Below, in pieces: positions 1 through 6,800 of a DNA stretch of 34,453 bases. Position numbers and translations under genes: made by a program. The stretch is from a virus. The notes under the pieces are model-generated. The model ran no database searches, was not told the origin of the DNA, and saw only the letters and a list, made by a program, of their open reading frames with translations. Location of the stretch: positions 1 through 34,453 of IMG/VR virus record IMGVR_UViG_3300043398_000217, one strand, 5' to 3'. Every line of letters begins with the position of its first letter. Positions within the stretch are counted from its first letter, which is position 1.

Positions 1-1
1 C

Positions 2-181
2 AGAGGCGGGCTTGACGGGCTTGCCACTTACTTCCCAGGCACACCACACGAAACCACGGTGTATCTGCCCGACTTCAAAACGGCCCATGCACTCTACAAC
101 GCAATCGCTGAAGCGATCAAAGCAGCACGCCAAGACGCCCGCGCCGGGTTGCTGGCACAAATTGGAAGGATTGAACCATGA
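2..181 (+). CDS. Partial hypothetical protein (C-terminal 59 aa)
   Basis: The reading frame is open from the left edge and stops at 179-181, so only the C-terminus is present. The final ~30 residues are Ala/Lys/Arg-rich and probably helical (for example AEAIKAARQDARAGLLAQI). Its stop overlaps the ATG of the next gene (ATGA at 178-181), the usual arrangement for translationally coupled phage genes, and this is the main reason to call it real. No family is recognised and no function is proposed. Confidence 0.6.
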   Translation, partial: RGGLDGLATYFPGTPHETTVYLPDFKTAHALYNAIAEAIKAARQDARAGLLAQIGRIEP

Positions 182-408
182 ACACGAAACAACCGTGGGC
201 GTTGAAGTTGGCTGACATGCTTACGCTATACGAGCCAGAGCCAGAAACTGAGGATCTGGCCGCCGCAGAACTCCGCAGGCTTCATGCTGAAAACGAGGCG
301 CTGCGTAGCTTAACCAAAGAGCTTGCAGTAATAGTGAAAGAGTTGTGCGTCTGTTACAACCACCCGCTGCCAGAAGCCACCCTCGCACGGGCAGGAGAAG
401 TGAAGTGA
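178..408 (+). CDS. Small hypothetical coiled-coil phage protein
   Basis: A 76-aa acidic protein whose ATG overlaps the preceding stop. Residues ~27-55 form an amphipathic helix with leucine spacing (LRRLHAENEALRSL), consistent with a short coiled coil and dimerisation. It ends in LARAGEVK, and the DNA coding this tail is nearly identical to the tail of the following gene. The same stretch also supplies the AGGAG ribosome site for the next GTG start. No family is recognised. It is probably a strain-variable accessory protein of the early region. Confidence 0.65.
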   Translation: MNTKQPWALKLADMLTLYEPEPETEDLAAAELRRLHAENEALRSLTKELAVIVKELCVCYNHPLPEATLARAGEVK

Positions 409-824
409 ACCAGATCGAACACATCATGCAGCTTGCGGATTTGTATAGCGTGTTGTTTGGCAGGTACAGAATTGAGCAATCAGCACTCTCTTTGTCGGAG
501 CACCAATACGCACGCATGGCCCTCCGCGACGCTATCGAACAAGCGCTTGCAGTGCAGCCAGAGCCGCCTGCCGTGACCATCCAGAAGCTGCGCTCCGAGA
601 ACGAAGCACTGTCACGGAGCCTCCGAATCGCACTGGAGGCCACGCCCCATCGCCCTGTAAGCCCGGTACTTGACGCTGAGGTGGCGATGGTTCTTGGGCT
701 GCGCGCCAAGCCACAAATCATCACAGGCCCGTGCGGGCAGTGCAAATCCACAAAAGACCCGTGCCCTTGCGGAAACGTGAACACAGGCCGATCCGCCCTC
801 ACACGGGCAGGAGAAGTGAAATGA
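405..824 (+). CDS. Hypothetical phage protein, module shared with next gene
   Basis: I place the start at GTG 405, which overlaps the previous stop (GTGA) and lies just after AGGAGAAG. An upstream ATG at 345 would force a 64-base overlap. The protein is then 139 aa. It carries the segment AIEQALAVQPEP, which recurs almost unchanged in the next protein, then a helical stretch with a leucine pattern, then a cysteine-rich patch (CGQCKSTKDPCPCG) that could bind a metal. It ends LTRAGEVK, repeating the tail of the preceding gene. Function is unknown. The shared pieces suggest growth by duplication and shuffling. Confidence 0.65.
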   Translation: MNQIEHIMQLADLYSVLFGRYRIEQSALSLSEHQYARMALRDAIEQALAVQPEPPAVTIQKLRSENEALSRSLRIALEATPHRPVSPVLDAEVAMVLGLRAKPQIITGPCGQCKSTKDPCPCGNVNTGRSALTRAGEVK

Positions 825-1348
825 ACCAAAGCAAAGCAACCAGCAATCTGTACGACTGCCTGTGCAGCAAGCTGTACGACTGCCTGTGCAGGTCGTGTGC
901 GCCAAAGGCTGAGGAAATCCTTACCGCCGCCATCGAGCAAGCGCTTGCAGTGCAGCCCAAGCCACAATCTTGCATTGAATTTCTCTACGAGCAACTGCGA
1001 AAAGAAACCGATGGAGGCAGCGAAAGCATGACGCACGATGATGCTATCGAAATAATCCGAGTATGGCGTGATGCTTACTATGCTCAAAAGTATCCGCAGC
1101 CCGAGCAGAGGCCGGTAGCAACGCTGTGGCAGCACAACGAAACCGGGCGCACCCGCATAACCATGCCGGAGGACATCACAGATTGCGACGCTAGGTGGTT
1201 CAAAGCTGCCGACCTTTACACCCAGCCGCAGGCTTGGGTTGGTTTAAGCGACGCAGACCTGGCCGGTTGCTCTACGGACGAATACAAAGCAGCGCGTTAT
1301 TGGGAAGCTGTGCTTCAGGAGAAAAACACAAAAGATCAACCCTCGTAA
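821..1348 (+). CDS. Hypothetical phage protein with C-terminal WVGLSDADL motif
   Basis: A 175-aa protein; the ATG at 821 overlaps the previous stop (ATGA) and follows AGGAGAAG. The N-terminus has two tandem copies of an octapeptide (LYDCLCSK, LYDCLCRS) coded by a 24-bp DNA repeat, giving a Cys-rich start. Next comes AIEQALAVQPKP, shared with the upstream gene. The C-terminal part (ATLWQHNETGRTRI, then YTQPQAWVGLSDADL) is of a kind I associate with modular accessory proteins of beta- and gammaproteobacterial phages, where substrate or partner are unknown. No catalytic motif is seen. Confidence 0.7.
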   Translation: MNQSKATSNLYDCLCSKLYDCLCRSCAPKAEEILTAAIEQALAVQPKPQSCIEFLYEQLRKETDGGSESMTHDDAIEIIRVWRDAYYAQKYPQPEQRPVATLWQHNETGRTRITMPEDITDCDARWFKAADLYTQPQAWVGLSDADLAGCSTDEYKAARYWEAVLQEKNTKDQPS

Positions 1349-1361
1349 CATCGTTTACACT

Positions 1362-1382
1362 TCTACTATCTTTCAACGACAA
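1362..1382 (+). promoter_or_regulatory. Recurring TCG-YTATCTT element, copy a
   Basis: The sequence TCTACTATCTTTCAACGACAA matches copy b (1580-1601) at most positions, including CTATCTT and ACGACAA. It lies about 35 bases before the ATG of the 55-aa gene in a short non-coding gap. It is likely a phage promoter or operator; the type of factor is unknown. Confidence 0.4.
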
Positions 1383-1398
1383 GCGGAACACCAACCAC

Positions 1399-1566
1399 AT
1401 GAAACTTCGTCTTTTTGCCCTGCGCGATACAGCAAGCAACAAAATCATCCCCGACCTTTTCTTCGGGGACAAGCAGGCTGCCAAGCGTGAACGGGATGCA
1501 CGCAATGCTCAAGGCGGTTCATACGCCGTCACCGCGGGGCCTGACCACCACAAGTACAAAGGCTAA
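1399..1566 (+). CDS. Small basic hypothetical protein (55 aa)
   Basis: A 55-aa protein starting MKLRLFALRD and rich in Lys and Arg in the middle (KQAAKRERDARN). It stands alone, with non-coding DNA and a copy of the recurring promoter-like element on each side. The N-terminal strand-like segment followed by FFGDKQAAKRERD suggests a small phage protein that may bind nucleic acid, but no family is recognised. The ATG is chosen because the longer in-frame extension would overlap the preceding gene by more than 150 bases. Confidence 0.65.
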   Translation: MKLRLFALRDTASNKIIPDLFFGDKQAAKRERDARNAQGGSYAVTAGPDHHKYKG

Positions 1567-1579
1567 AACACGGCCTTTA

Positions 1580-1601
1580 ATCGTCTATCTTCTGACGACA
1601 A
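1580..1601 (+). promoter_or_regulatory. Recurring TCGTCTATCTT element, copy b
   Basis: ATCGTCTATCTTCTGACGAC lies in the 65-base gap before the MoxR-like ATPase gene. It carries the full TCGTYTATCTT core shared with copies c-j. Probably a phage promoter or regulator site that starts the AAA+/VWA gene block. Confidence 0.5.
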
Positions 1602-1631
1602 AATTTCCCGGAACGACCGAAAGGAAAGAAA

Positions 1632-2642
1632 ATGAAACCCTCACAAGTAGCACGCTCGCTCACCCATCTCGTCGAGCGCAAACGCCCAGCCTTCATCTGG
1701 GGCCCTCCCGGAGCCGGCAAATCCGACATCGTCCGCACCGTTGCTGAAGAACGCGGCCTTGAGCTGCGTGACGTTCGTCTCAACCTGATGGACCCTGTGG
1801 ACCTCAAAGGTTTCCCCAGCATCGAAGAGACCGGCACCGGGCGCAACAAACGGCGCCAGATGGCATTTGTGCCGCCTGACTTTCTGCCCATGGACCCCAA
1901 ATCCGAGGGCATCTTGTTCCTTGACGAGATGAACAGCGCCGCTCAATCTGTTCAAGCTGCAGCGTACCAACTGATTCTCAACCGAAAGATAGGCGACTAT
2001 GAACTTCCAAAAGGCTGGGCCGTCCTTGCAGCGGGTAACCGAGCTGGTGATCGCGCAGTTGTGCACAGTATGCCTAGCGCTCTGGCTAACCGGTTCGTTC
2101 ACATCGACTTCGAAGTCGACGTTGACGACTGGTACGCCTGGGCCACACAAACAGGCGTGTCCGACATCACCCGAGCCTTCATCAAATTCCGCCCCAACCT
2201 GCTGCACTCCTTCGACCCCGGTGCCAACGAGCGAGCCTTCCCTACACCTCGCTCGTGGGTTTTTGTAGACGACATAACCCGTTCCAAACTGTCTCCTGAT
2301 ACCGAGTATGAACTGATCAAAGGCACCGTGGGCGAAGGCGCAGCCGCGGAATACCTGGCGTTTGCAAAGCTCGCTGCAGAACTCCCATCTGCCGAAGAGA
2401 TTTTGATGAACCCAGACACCGCACCAGTGCCCGAGTCGCCCGCTGCGCAGTATGCCGTGTGCACCATGCTCGACTCGAAAGCCACGGCAAACAGCATGGG
2501 CAGGTTGCTGACCTACGTCGAGCGTTTGCCGATCGAGTTCCAAGTGCTGTTTGTTCGCTCCGCAGCCATGGCAAATCGAACAGTCACTCAGTGCAAAGAC
2601 TATGTACGGTGGGTGACCGCGAACACCAAAGTCTTGCTGTAA
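1632..2642 (+). CDS. MoxR-family AAA+ ATPase
   Basis: A 336-aa AAA+ ATPase. Walker A is GPPGAGKS (24-31), Walker B is ILFLDE (94-99), sensor-1 Asn is near 136 (AAGN), and the arginine-finger region is SALANRF with Arg154. The order and spacing fit the MoxR group, whose members remodel or activate protein complexes and typically work with a VWA-domain partner. Here the likely partner is the DUF2201/VWA protein at 6797-7909, about 4 kb downstream on the same strand. The start ATG follows GGAAAG. It is cytoplasmic, with no membrane segment. The target in the infected cell is unknown. Confidence in the family is high; the biological role is inferred only. Confidence 0.9.
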   Translation: MKPSQVARSLTHLVERKRPAFIWGPPGAGKSDIVRTVAEERGLELRDVRLNLMDPVDLKGFPSIEETGTGRNKRRQMAFVPPDFLPMDPKSEGILFLDEMNSAAQSVQAAAYQLILNRKIGDYELPKGWAVLAAGNRAGDRAVVHSMPSALANRFVHIDFEVDVDDWYAWATQTGVSDITRAFIKFRPNLLHSFDPGANERAFPTPRSWVFVDDITRSKLSPDTEYELIKGTVGEGAAAEYLAFAKLAAELPSAEEILMNPDTAPVPESPAAQYAVCTMLDSKATANSMGRLLTYVERLPIEFQVLFVRSAAMANRTVTQCKDYVRWVTANTKVLL

Positions 2643-2646
2643 GGCT

Positions 2647-2832
2647 ATGACCATTAATGAGGACCTCACTCGCCGGATGTTCTACGCCTGGTGGAGGTGC
2701 ACTCCAGAAGCAAAGCTTCTGCGACCGCTGCCGGAAGAGTTGAGGTTCTTAGAAAAATACCCTAACAACTTCAAGAAAGTCCGCGAGGCGTTTCACCTTG
2801 CCTGGATCACCCACAAGATCACGGAGATGTGA
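2647..2832 (+). CDS. Small hypothetical protein (61 aa)
   Basis: A 61-aa protein 4 bases after the ATPase stop, so clearly in the same transcription unit. It is rich in aromatic and basic residues (MFYAWWRCTPEAKLL at the front, FHLAWITHKITEM at the end) and probably folds as a small helical bundle. No family is recognised. Its place between the ATPase and a NinX-like gene suggests an accessory role. Confidence 0.65.
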   Translation: MTINEDLTRRMFYAWWRCTPEAKLLRPLPEELRFLEKYPNNFKKVREAFHLAWITHKITEM

Positions 2833-2835
2833 CTC

Positions 2836-3174
2836 ATGAAAACAGCAAACCTGACAGGCCCACAACTTGACTGGGCAGTGGCGAAGGCCCTTGGGGAATA
2901 CCGGCCCGTACCCGTGCCGAAATACTCCATCAACTGGAGCCAAGGTGGGCCGCTACTGGAACGCGAACGCCTCAGTCTGACTTACGACGCACACTGGCAC
3001 TATGACCCGACCGACCCAGAAGACAACGGTGAGCGCTGGTACTGTGAATTGACTGAGCCGAACGAGGGCAGCAGCCACGGGAGGTACGGCCCCACCCCAC
3101 TTGTGGCAGCCATGCGGACCCTTGTTGCCTCACGCCTTGGCCCAGAAATCGAAATCCCACAGGAGCTTGTATGA
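2836..3174 (+). CDS. NinX-like (DUF2591) phage protein
   Basis: A 112-aa protein. The N-terminal pattern TANLTGPQLDWAVAKALG, the central WSQGGPLLERE, and the TPLVAAMRTLVASRLG tail match the DUF2591/P22 NinX family as I know it. Members lie in the early ('nin') regions of lambdoid and many other phages; the biochemical role is unknown. A GGAG at 2823-2826 precedes the ATG. The stop overlaps the next start (ATGA at 3171). Family assignment is by motif recall, not a search. Confidence 0.75.
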   Translation: MKTANLTGPQLDWAVAKALGEYRPVPVPKYSINWSQGGPLLERERLSLTYDAHWHYDPTDPEDNGERWYCELTEPNEGSSHGRYGPTPLVAAMRTLVASRLGPEIEIPQELV

Positions 3175-3428
3175 CCGCCTTCACCTACGAAGAAAACAAC
3201 GCCATCCGGGTCATCCGCAAGTCTATGCGGAACAAGCCAGGCATCGTCGCTGAGATCTTGAAAGACGCCCCATACGCCGCCGCTGAAGCAGTCTTACTGG
3301 CAGCGAAAAAAGAGACTGAACAGCTGCTACACGTCACCAAGGCGTTTGTTGCAGCAGCAAGTGTGTTGGCTAGTAAGCAGCAACAGGAACGAAGCGATGA
3401 CGCCACAGAAAGTACGAATCAGCCATAA
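3171..3428 (+). CDS. Small Ala-rich helical hypothetical protein
   Basis: An 85-aa protein starting at an ATGA overlap with the NinX-like gene. It is almost entirely helical in character, with an alanine-rich middle (APYAAAEAVLLAAKK) and a Gln/Asp/Ser-rich, probably disordered C-terminus. The following gene starts inside its last 32 bases. No family is recognised. Confidence 0.6.
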   Translation: MTAFTYEENNAIRVIRKSMRNKPGIVAEILKDAPYAAAEAVLLAAKKETEQLLHVTKAFVAAASVLASKQQQERSDDATESTNQP

Positions 3429-3657
3429 AACGGTGTACCTGGTTCCTCGAATTAAGTCAGGAGAAATAGGCTGCGCACAGTGTTGTTTTATTGCAACACA
3501 TCGCGCTTCGTACCCTGGTCCCGACGACTGCTACAGAACAGGCCGTTCACAAGAATGCCAAAAACGTGCTGACTCCCGTGTTTATGTGACGCCGCAAAAA
3601 CTGCGCCACCACTTATTTGCTCTAGGCAACCACCGCATCTTAGGAGAACCCTCATGA
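3397..3657 (+). CDS. Cys-rich hypothetical phage protein
   Basis: I start this 86-aa protein at ATG 3397, preceded by AGGAA at 3384-3388; an in-frame start at 3346 would overlap the previous gene further. It contains four or five cysteines (CAQCCF, DDCYR, QECQKR) spaced in a way that could bind zinc. Then comes VYVTPQKLRHHLFALGNHRILGEP. It overlaps the next gene by four bases. The cysteine pattern suggests a structural metal site. No function is known. Confidence 0.65.
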   Translation: MTPQKVRISHKTVYLVPRIKSGEIGCAQCCFIATHRASYPGPDDCYRTGRSQECQKRADSRVYVTPQKLRHHLFALGNHRILGEPS

Positions 3658-4481
3658 TCCAAGACAAATCCATGCTCGTTGACCTCACCATCTCAAAGTG
3701 GGGGGCTACAAAACACGACAAAGCTGTTTCTGCGGAAGTCGAACAAACCCATTCTGCCAAAGACGCTGGCCGCTATAACAAACGGCTGATCGACAAGACC
3801 CACCTGGCGGTGATCGACACACTCGCTGGTCAGATCCGCAAATACCACTACAGCCGCACGCTGCCCTGGTCTGACAAAGGCCAGCGCCTGCTGCCCAGCA
3901 AGTTGTTCATGGATTACCGCCAGGACATCAACTTGTTCAAAGCACAGTTCATCAAAGCCACCGACGACTTCCTGTCCATCTACCCACAGCTGGTACAAGA
4001 CGCTCGTTTGCGTCTGGGCACCATGTACCAGCCCGATGATTACCCAGCCGTCAAAGACCTGGAAAACGCGTTCGGTATTGAGCTGCTGATCACGCCCGTG
4101 CCCGATGCCGGCGACTTCCGCGTCGAGGTCGACAACGAAACTCGAGACGAGATCCGTAAGCAAATCACTGAAGCAGTCAATGCTCGCCAGGTCAAAGCCG
4201 TGCGTGATTGTTATACCCGCGCACGCGAAGTCGTTTCTCGCATTGCTGAACAGTGTTCCAAGAAAGACGGCCGTATCCACGACTCGCTGATGGAAAACGC
4301 CCAGGACCTGACCTCTGTGTTGGCCGGACTCAACATCACCGACGACCCCGACATCGCCCAGATGGAGAAAGACATCAAAGCGTTGATTGTTCACCCTGAC
4401 GCGATCCGCACCTCTCCCGCGACACGCAAGCGCATCGCCGACGGTGCAGCAGACATTCTCGCAAAAATGCCATGGAGTTGA
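3654..4481 (+). CDS. Helical phage protein between AAA+ and VWA genes, possibly DUF3150-like
   Basis: A 275-aa mostly helical protein with no transmembrane segment or catalytic motif. It starts MIQDKSMLVDLTISKWGAT and has a central segment (LPSKLFMDYRQDINLFKAQF). Phage MoxR-type ATPases are often accompanied by a DUF3150-like protein, and the size, the N-terminal 'TISKWGATK' part and the 'R.L.PSKLF' middle recall that group. I cannot confirm it without a profile search. If right, it would be the third member of an ATPase/adaptor/VWA set. ATG 3654 overlaps the preceding stop, and TAGGAG lies upstream. Confidence 0.75.
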   Translation: MIQDKSMLVDLTISKWGATKHDKAVSAEVEQTHSAKDAGRYNKRLIDKTHLAVIDTLAGQIRKYHYSRTLPWSDKGQRLLPSKLFMDYRQDINLFKAQFIKATDDFLSIYPQLVQDARLRLGTMYQPDDYPAVKDLENAFGIELLITPVPDAGDFRVEVDNETRDEIRKQITEAVNARQVKAVRDCYTRAREVVSRIAEQCSKKDGRIHDSLMENAQDLTSVLAGLNITDDPDIAQMEKDIKALIVHPDAIRTSPATRKRIADGAADILAKMPWS

Positions 4482-4482
4482 T

Positions 4483-5217
4483 ATGTTCCAGATAAACGTC
4501 CGCAGCATGCCTTGGTTACGGTCTTTCGCACGCTGCAAAGAATGGTACGAGCAAACAAAAAAGCCCGGAGGGAGTAAATGGAAAGAGAACGAAAGACCGC
4601 TGGATTCAGTGCGCATGCACCACAAGCGCATCGTGCTGAACTCAGCAGGTGGGTATGAATTGACGCTGTACCAAACCCCCCTGGTGACTTACTGGCCGGA
4701 CGGGACGGTCACAGTGCACCTTCATGACAGCAGGTCGTCTCGGCTTTTCCTCGACCGCATGCTGCCCAGCGGCTTGGCGATCAACACCAAGAGCAGGATC
4801 TTGCTAGGCGTAGATGCAGTCAATGGCGTTCGATGGGTTCAGGCCGGTCCGAACGGCGTTATGTTGGAGCGTGCCGAGTACGACCGCTGGAGGATCATAA
4901 ATGAGGTCGAACAACGTCGCCGTGAAGTCGTTAATCGTCAAAAGAGTTCAGAAGTCCGCAAGACAATAAAGCCGTTTTTGGCTTGGTACCGCGCAGCATC
5001 CAAGATCATTCCGTTTGAAAAACGGCACTTCGGTTCAGGAACAGCTTTGTCCATATTCGACGTGACAAAAACCGAGGACTGGCCAAAGCTGGCGGAGTTT
5101 GTTCACAACGAAGAAGTATTTCGGGGTCGGGCATACGACTATTTCGGCGCACGAGAGGTCTTGCCAATCCCTGATGACACGCCGCCGCGCCGGGGGCGTA
5201 GCTGGGCGCTCACATGA
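4483..5217 (+). CDS. Hypothetical phage protein (244 aa)
   Basis: The protein starts at ATG 4483, one base after the previous stop (TGA at 4479-4481). A beta-rich N-terminal half (IVLNSAGGYELTLYQT, LVTYWPDGTVTVHL) is followed by a charged helical section (VEQRRREVVNRQKSSEVRK) and a Pro/Arg-rich end. The N-terminal pattern 'Y.LTLY.TPLVTYWPDGTV' is frequent in phage proteins of unknown role. It is coupled to the next gene by ATGA at 5214. No enzyme motif is visible. Confidence 0.7.
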   Translation: MFQINVRSMPWLRSFARCKEWYEQTKKPGGSKWKENERPLDSVRMHHKRIVLNSAGGYELTLYQTPLVTYWPDGTVTVHLHDSRSSRLFLDRMLPSGLAINTKSRILLGVDAVNGVRWVQAGPNGVMLERAEYDRWRIINEVEQRRREVVNRQKSSEVRKTIKPFLAWYRAASKIIPFEKRHFGSGTALSIFDVTKTEDWPKLAEFVHNEEVFRGRAYDYFGAREVLPIPDDTPPRRGRSWALT

Positions 5218-5363
5218 ACTACTCGATCCACTCAAACCAAAACAACTCCCTCCCTGAGTGGGAAGTGTTCAACAACTCAGAATGGTTGGCGTCGTTCAGC
5301 CGCAAAAGCGACGCTGAACTTTTCGTCAAGATCAAACAAATCAACGACATCTTGAGCACATGA
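5214..5363 (+). CDS. Very small hypothetical protein (49 aa)
   Basis: A 49-aa frame (MNYSIHSNQNNSLPEWEVFN at the front) from an ATGA overlap at 5214 to TGA 5361-5363, which itself overlaps the next ATG at 5360. Both junctions are of the coupled type, and the gap between larger genes is exactly filled, so I consider it real. Its composition (Asn/Ser-rich start, then SRKSDAELFVKIKQIND) suggests a small alpha/beta phage peptide. Function is unknown. Confidence 0.6.
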   Translation: MNYSIHSNQNNSLPEWEVFNNSEWLASFSRKSDAELFVKIKQINDILST

Positions 5364-5803
5364 GAAAGCACACCAAACGCAAGGTCTACCGTGCGAACCA
5401 CCCGCTCAAAGACAAGATCATTCTCGATCATCTTGATAAGACCATTCGCGACCTAAAGATTCGGTTCTACCTGGCTTCAGATGGTGACGATGCAACACCT
5501 TACCTGGCCGAACTCGCGCATGTCTTGACACCGATCTGTGTTGGCGGGTCGATTCAGTTCGGCCGCGAAACACCTTGGGTGCGCCAGTTACACGGCGCGC
5601 TCAGGACCTTGCAGGCAATGTGTCTAGACGGCTACCGCTGGAACGCCGCAAACGCTGCACCCCTCAACGCAGCACTGGAAGTAGCGTTGGCAAATATGCG
5701 CGTCGTTGACCTGAAGCCGCTCATGCAAGGGATCGAAGAAGGCGTTGTGTTTGCCAGCTACATCTCTAACCACTTGGTAACCAAAGAAACTGTCTCGTCA
5801 TGA
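5360..5803 (+). CDS. Hypothetical phage protein (147 aa)
   Basis: A 147-aa protein with a very basic N-terminus (MRKHTKRKVYRANHPLKDK) and an otherwise helical body (VRQLHGALRTLQAMC, NAAPLNAALEVALANM). It is coupled on both sides by four-base overlaps, with the 49-aa gene and with thyX. The basic start could contact nucleic acid. I do not recognise a domain. Confidence 0.7.
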   Translation: MRKHTKRKVYRANHPLKDKIILDHLDKTIRDLKIRFYLASDGDDATPYLAELAHVLTPICVGGSIQFGRETPWVRQLHGALRTLQAMCLDGYRWNAANAAPLNAALEVALANMRVVDLKPLMQGIEEGVVFASYISNHLVTKETVSS

Positions 5804-6606
5804 ACATCGAACAAATACAAGCAGAGTACGTCGAACACATGGGCAGCGACCTGAGCGTCGTCAACGCAGCTCGTGCGTCGTTTGGCAAGACGAGCGACTG
5901 GGAGGTCAACAGCCACGTGCCACGTGAACGAGAGCTCAAGCAATCCGATGCCAACCTGATCCGCTTCCTGGCGACCGGCTACCGCAGCGGCGAGTGGGAT
6001 GGTCTCCTGAGCACCATCATCGGCCTGGTCCAGTATGGTCTGGACACGAATAACCTCGACTTGACCAAGTCCGATCTGACCAACCTGCTCAAAGCCTACA
6101 AGCGCAAGGCCCAACACTGGGCACCGTTCGGCCACCCGCATGTGTCCATCCGCATCAGCATCCCAATTTTCCTGGCACGGCAGTTCGTCAAGCACCAAGT
6201 GGGTGGCACGTGGTCAGAAGAGTCCCGCCGCTACATCAGCGACGAGCCGGGGGTGTGGTTCCCTGACGAGTGGCACACGCGGCCCGAGGACATTAAGCAG
6301 GGTAGCGGTGATCTCGTCAGCGGGCAAAACAATGCCCACGGTGTCGCCCAATCCGCCACCAAGGCCGCGCTGACTGGCTACGACTACCTTCTTGAAATGG
6401 GCACCGCCCCCGAGGAAGCCCGCATCGTGCTACCACTCAACATGATGACCACGGTGTACTGGACAGGCTCGCTGCTGTTTTGGAGCCGCGTCCACAACCA
6501 GCGCGTTGACAGCCACGCCCAGCTGGCCGCACAAGAGCTTGGCCGAAAGATCGGAGACATCGTGCGCCCGCTGTTCCCTGTTAGCTGGAAGGAGCTGTGC
6601 GAGTGA
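5800..6606 (+). CDS. thyX: FAD-dependent thymidylate synthase ThyX
   Basis: A 268-aa ThyX. The enzyme methylates dUMP to dTMP with methylene-tetrahydrofolate and FAD, feeding viral DNA synthesis. The signature region is at residues 127-145 (RQFVKHQVGGTWSEESRRY), the phage form in which the canonical RHR triad is KHQ and the SxRY end is SRRY. N-terminal VNAARASFGK and the later LPLNMMTTVYWTGSL and FSRVHNQR-like (WSRVHNQRVDSHAQ) motifs support the call. The length is typical for phage ThyX. The start ATG overlaps the previous stop. Together with the dUTPase at 18882 it indicates active control of the dTTP/dUTP pool. Confidence 0.93.
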   Translation: MNIEQIQAEYVEHMGSDLSVVNAARASFGKTSDWEVNSHVPRERELKQSDANLIRFLATGYRSGEWDGLLSTIIGLVQYGLDTNNLDLTKSDLTNLLKAYKRKAQHWAPFGHPHVSIRISIPIFLARQFVKHQVGGTWSEESRRYISDEPGVWFPDEWHTRPEDIKQGSGDLVSGQNNAHGVAQSATKAALTGYDYLLEMGTAPEEARIVLPLNMMTTVYWTGSLLFWSRVHNQRVDSHAQLAAQELGRKIGDIVRPLFPVSWKELCE

Positions 6607-6800
6607 ACGCGCCAACCAACGCGTTCACCGCAGACCGGCGCGAAGAAGTTCGTGCCTGGCTCAAATCCATCAACTGCTTGATCGATCCCAACAAACCTAA
6701 AAAGAGCCACAAGAAACCAAAAGCTTCGCAGACGCCTTTCGTACCTGAAGGCGTCATCCCGAAACCAACGCGCAAAAAGCCCAAAGGACCCAAGCCATGA
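6603..6800 (+). CDS. Small Lys/Pro-rich basic protein
   Basis: I choose GTG 6603 because it overlaps the thyX stop (GTGA) and lies 8 bases after AAGGAG (6589-6594); GTG 6597 is too close to that site. The resulting 65-aa protein has a short helical head (RREEVRAWLKSINCL) and a long Lys/Pro-rich tail (KKSHKKPK, RKKPKGPKP) that looks disordered and strongly basic. Binding to DNA or RNA is plausible but not shown. It overlaps the next gene by four bases. Confidence 0.55.
   Translation: MNAPTNAFTADRREEVRAWLKSINCLIDPNKPKKSHKKPKASQTPFVPEGVIPKPTRKKPKGPKP

Noticed and set aside
1641-2669. 342-codon - strand frame opposite the MoxR gene
   Set aside because: Antisense of a gene with intact Walker motifs.
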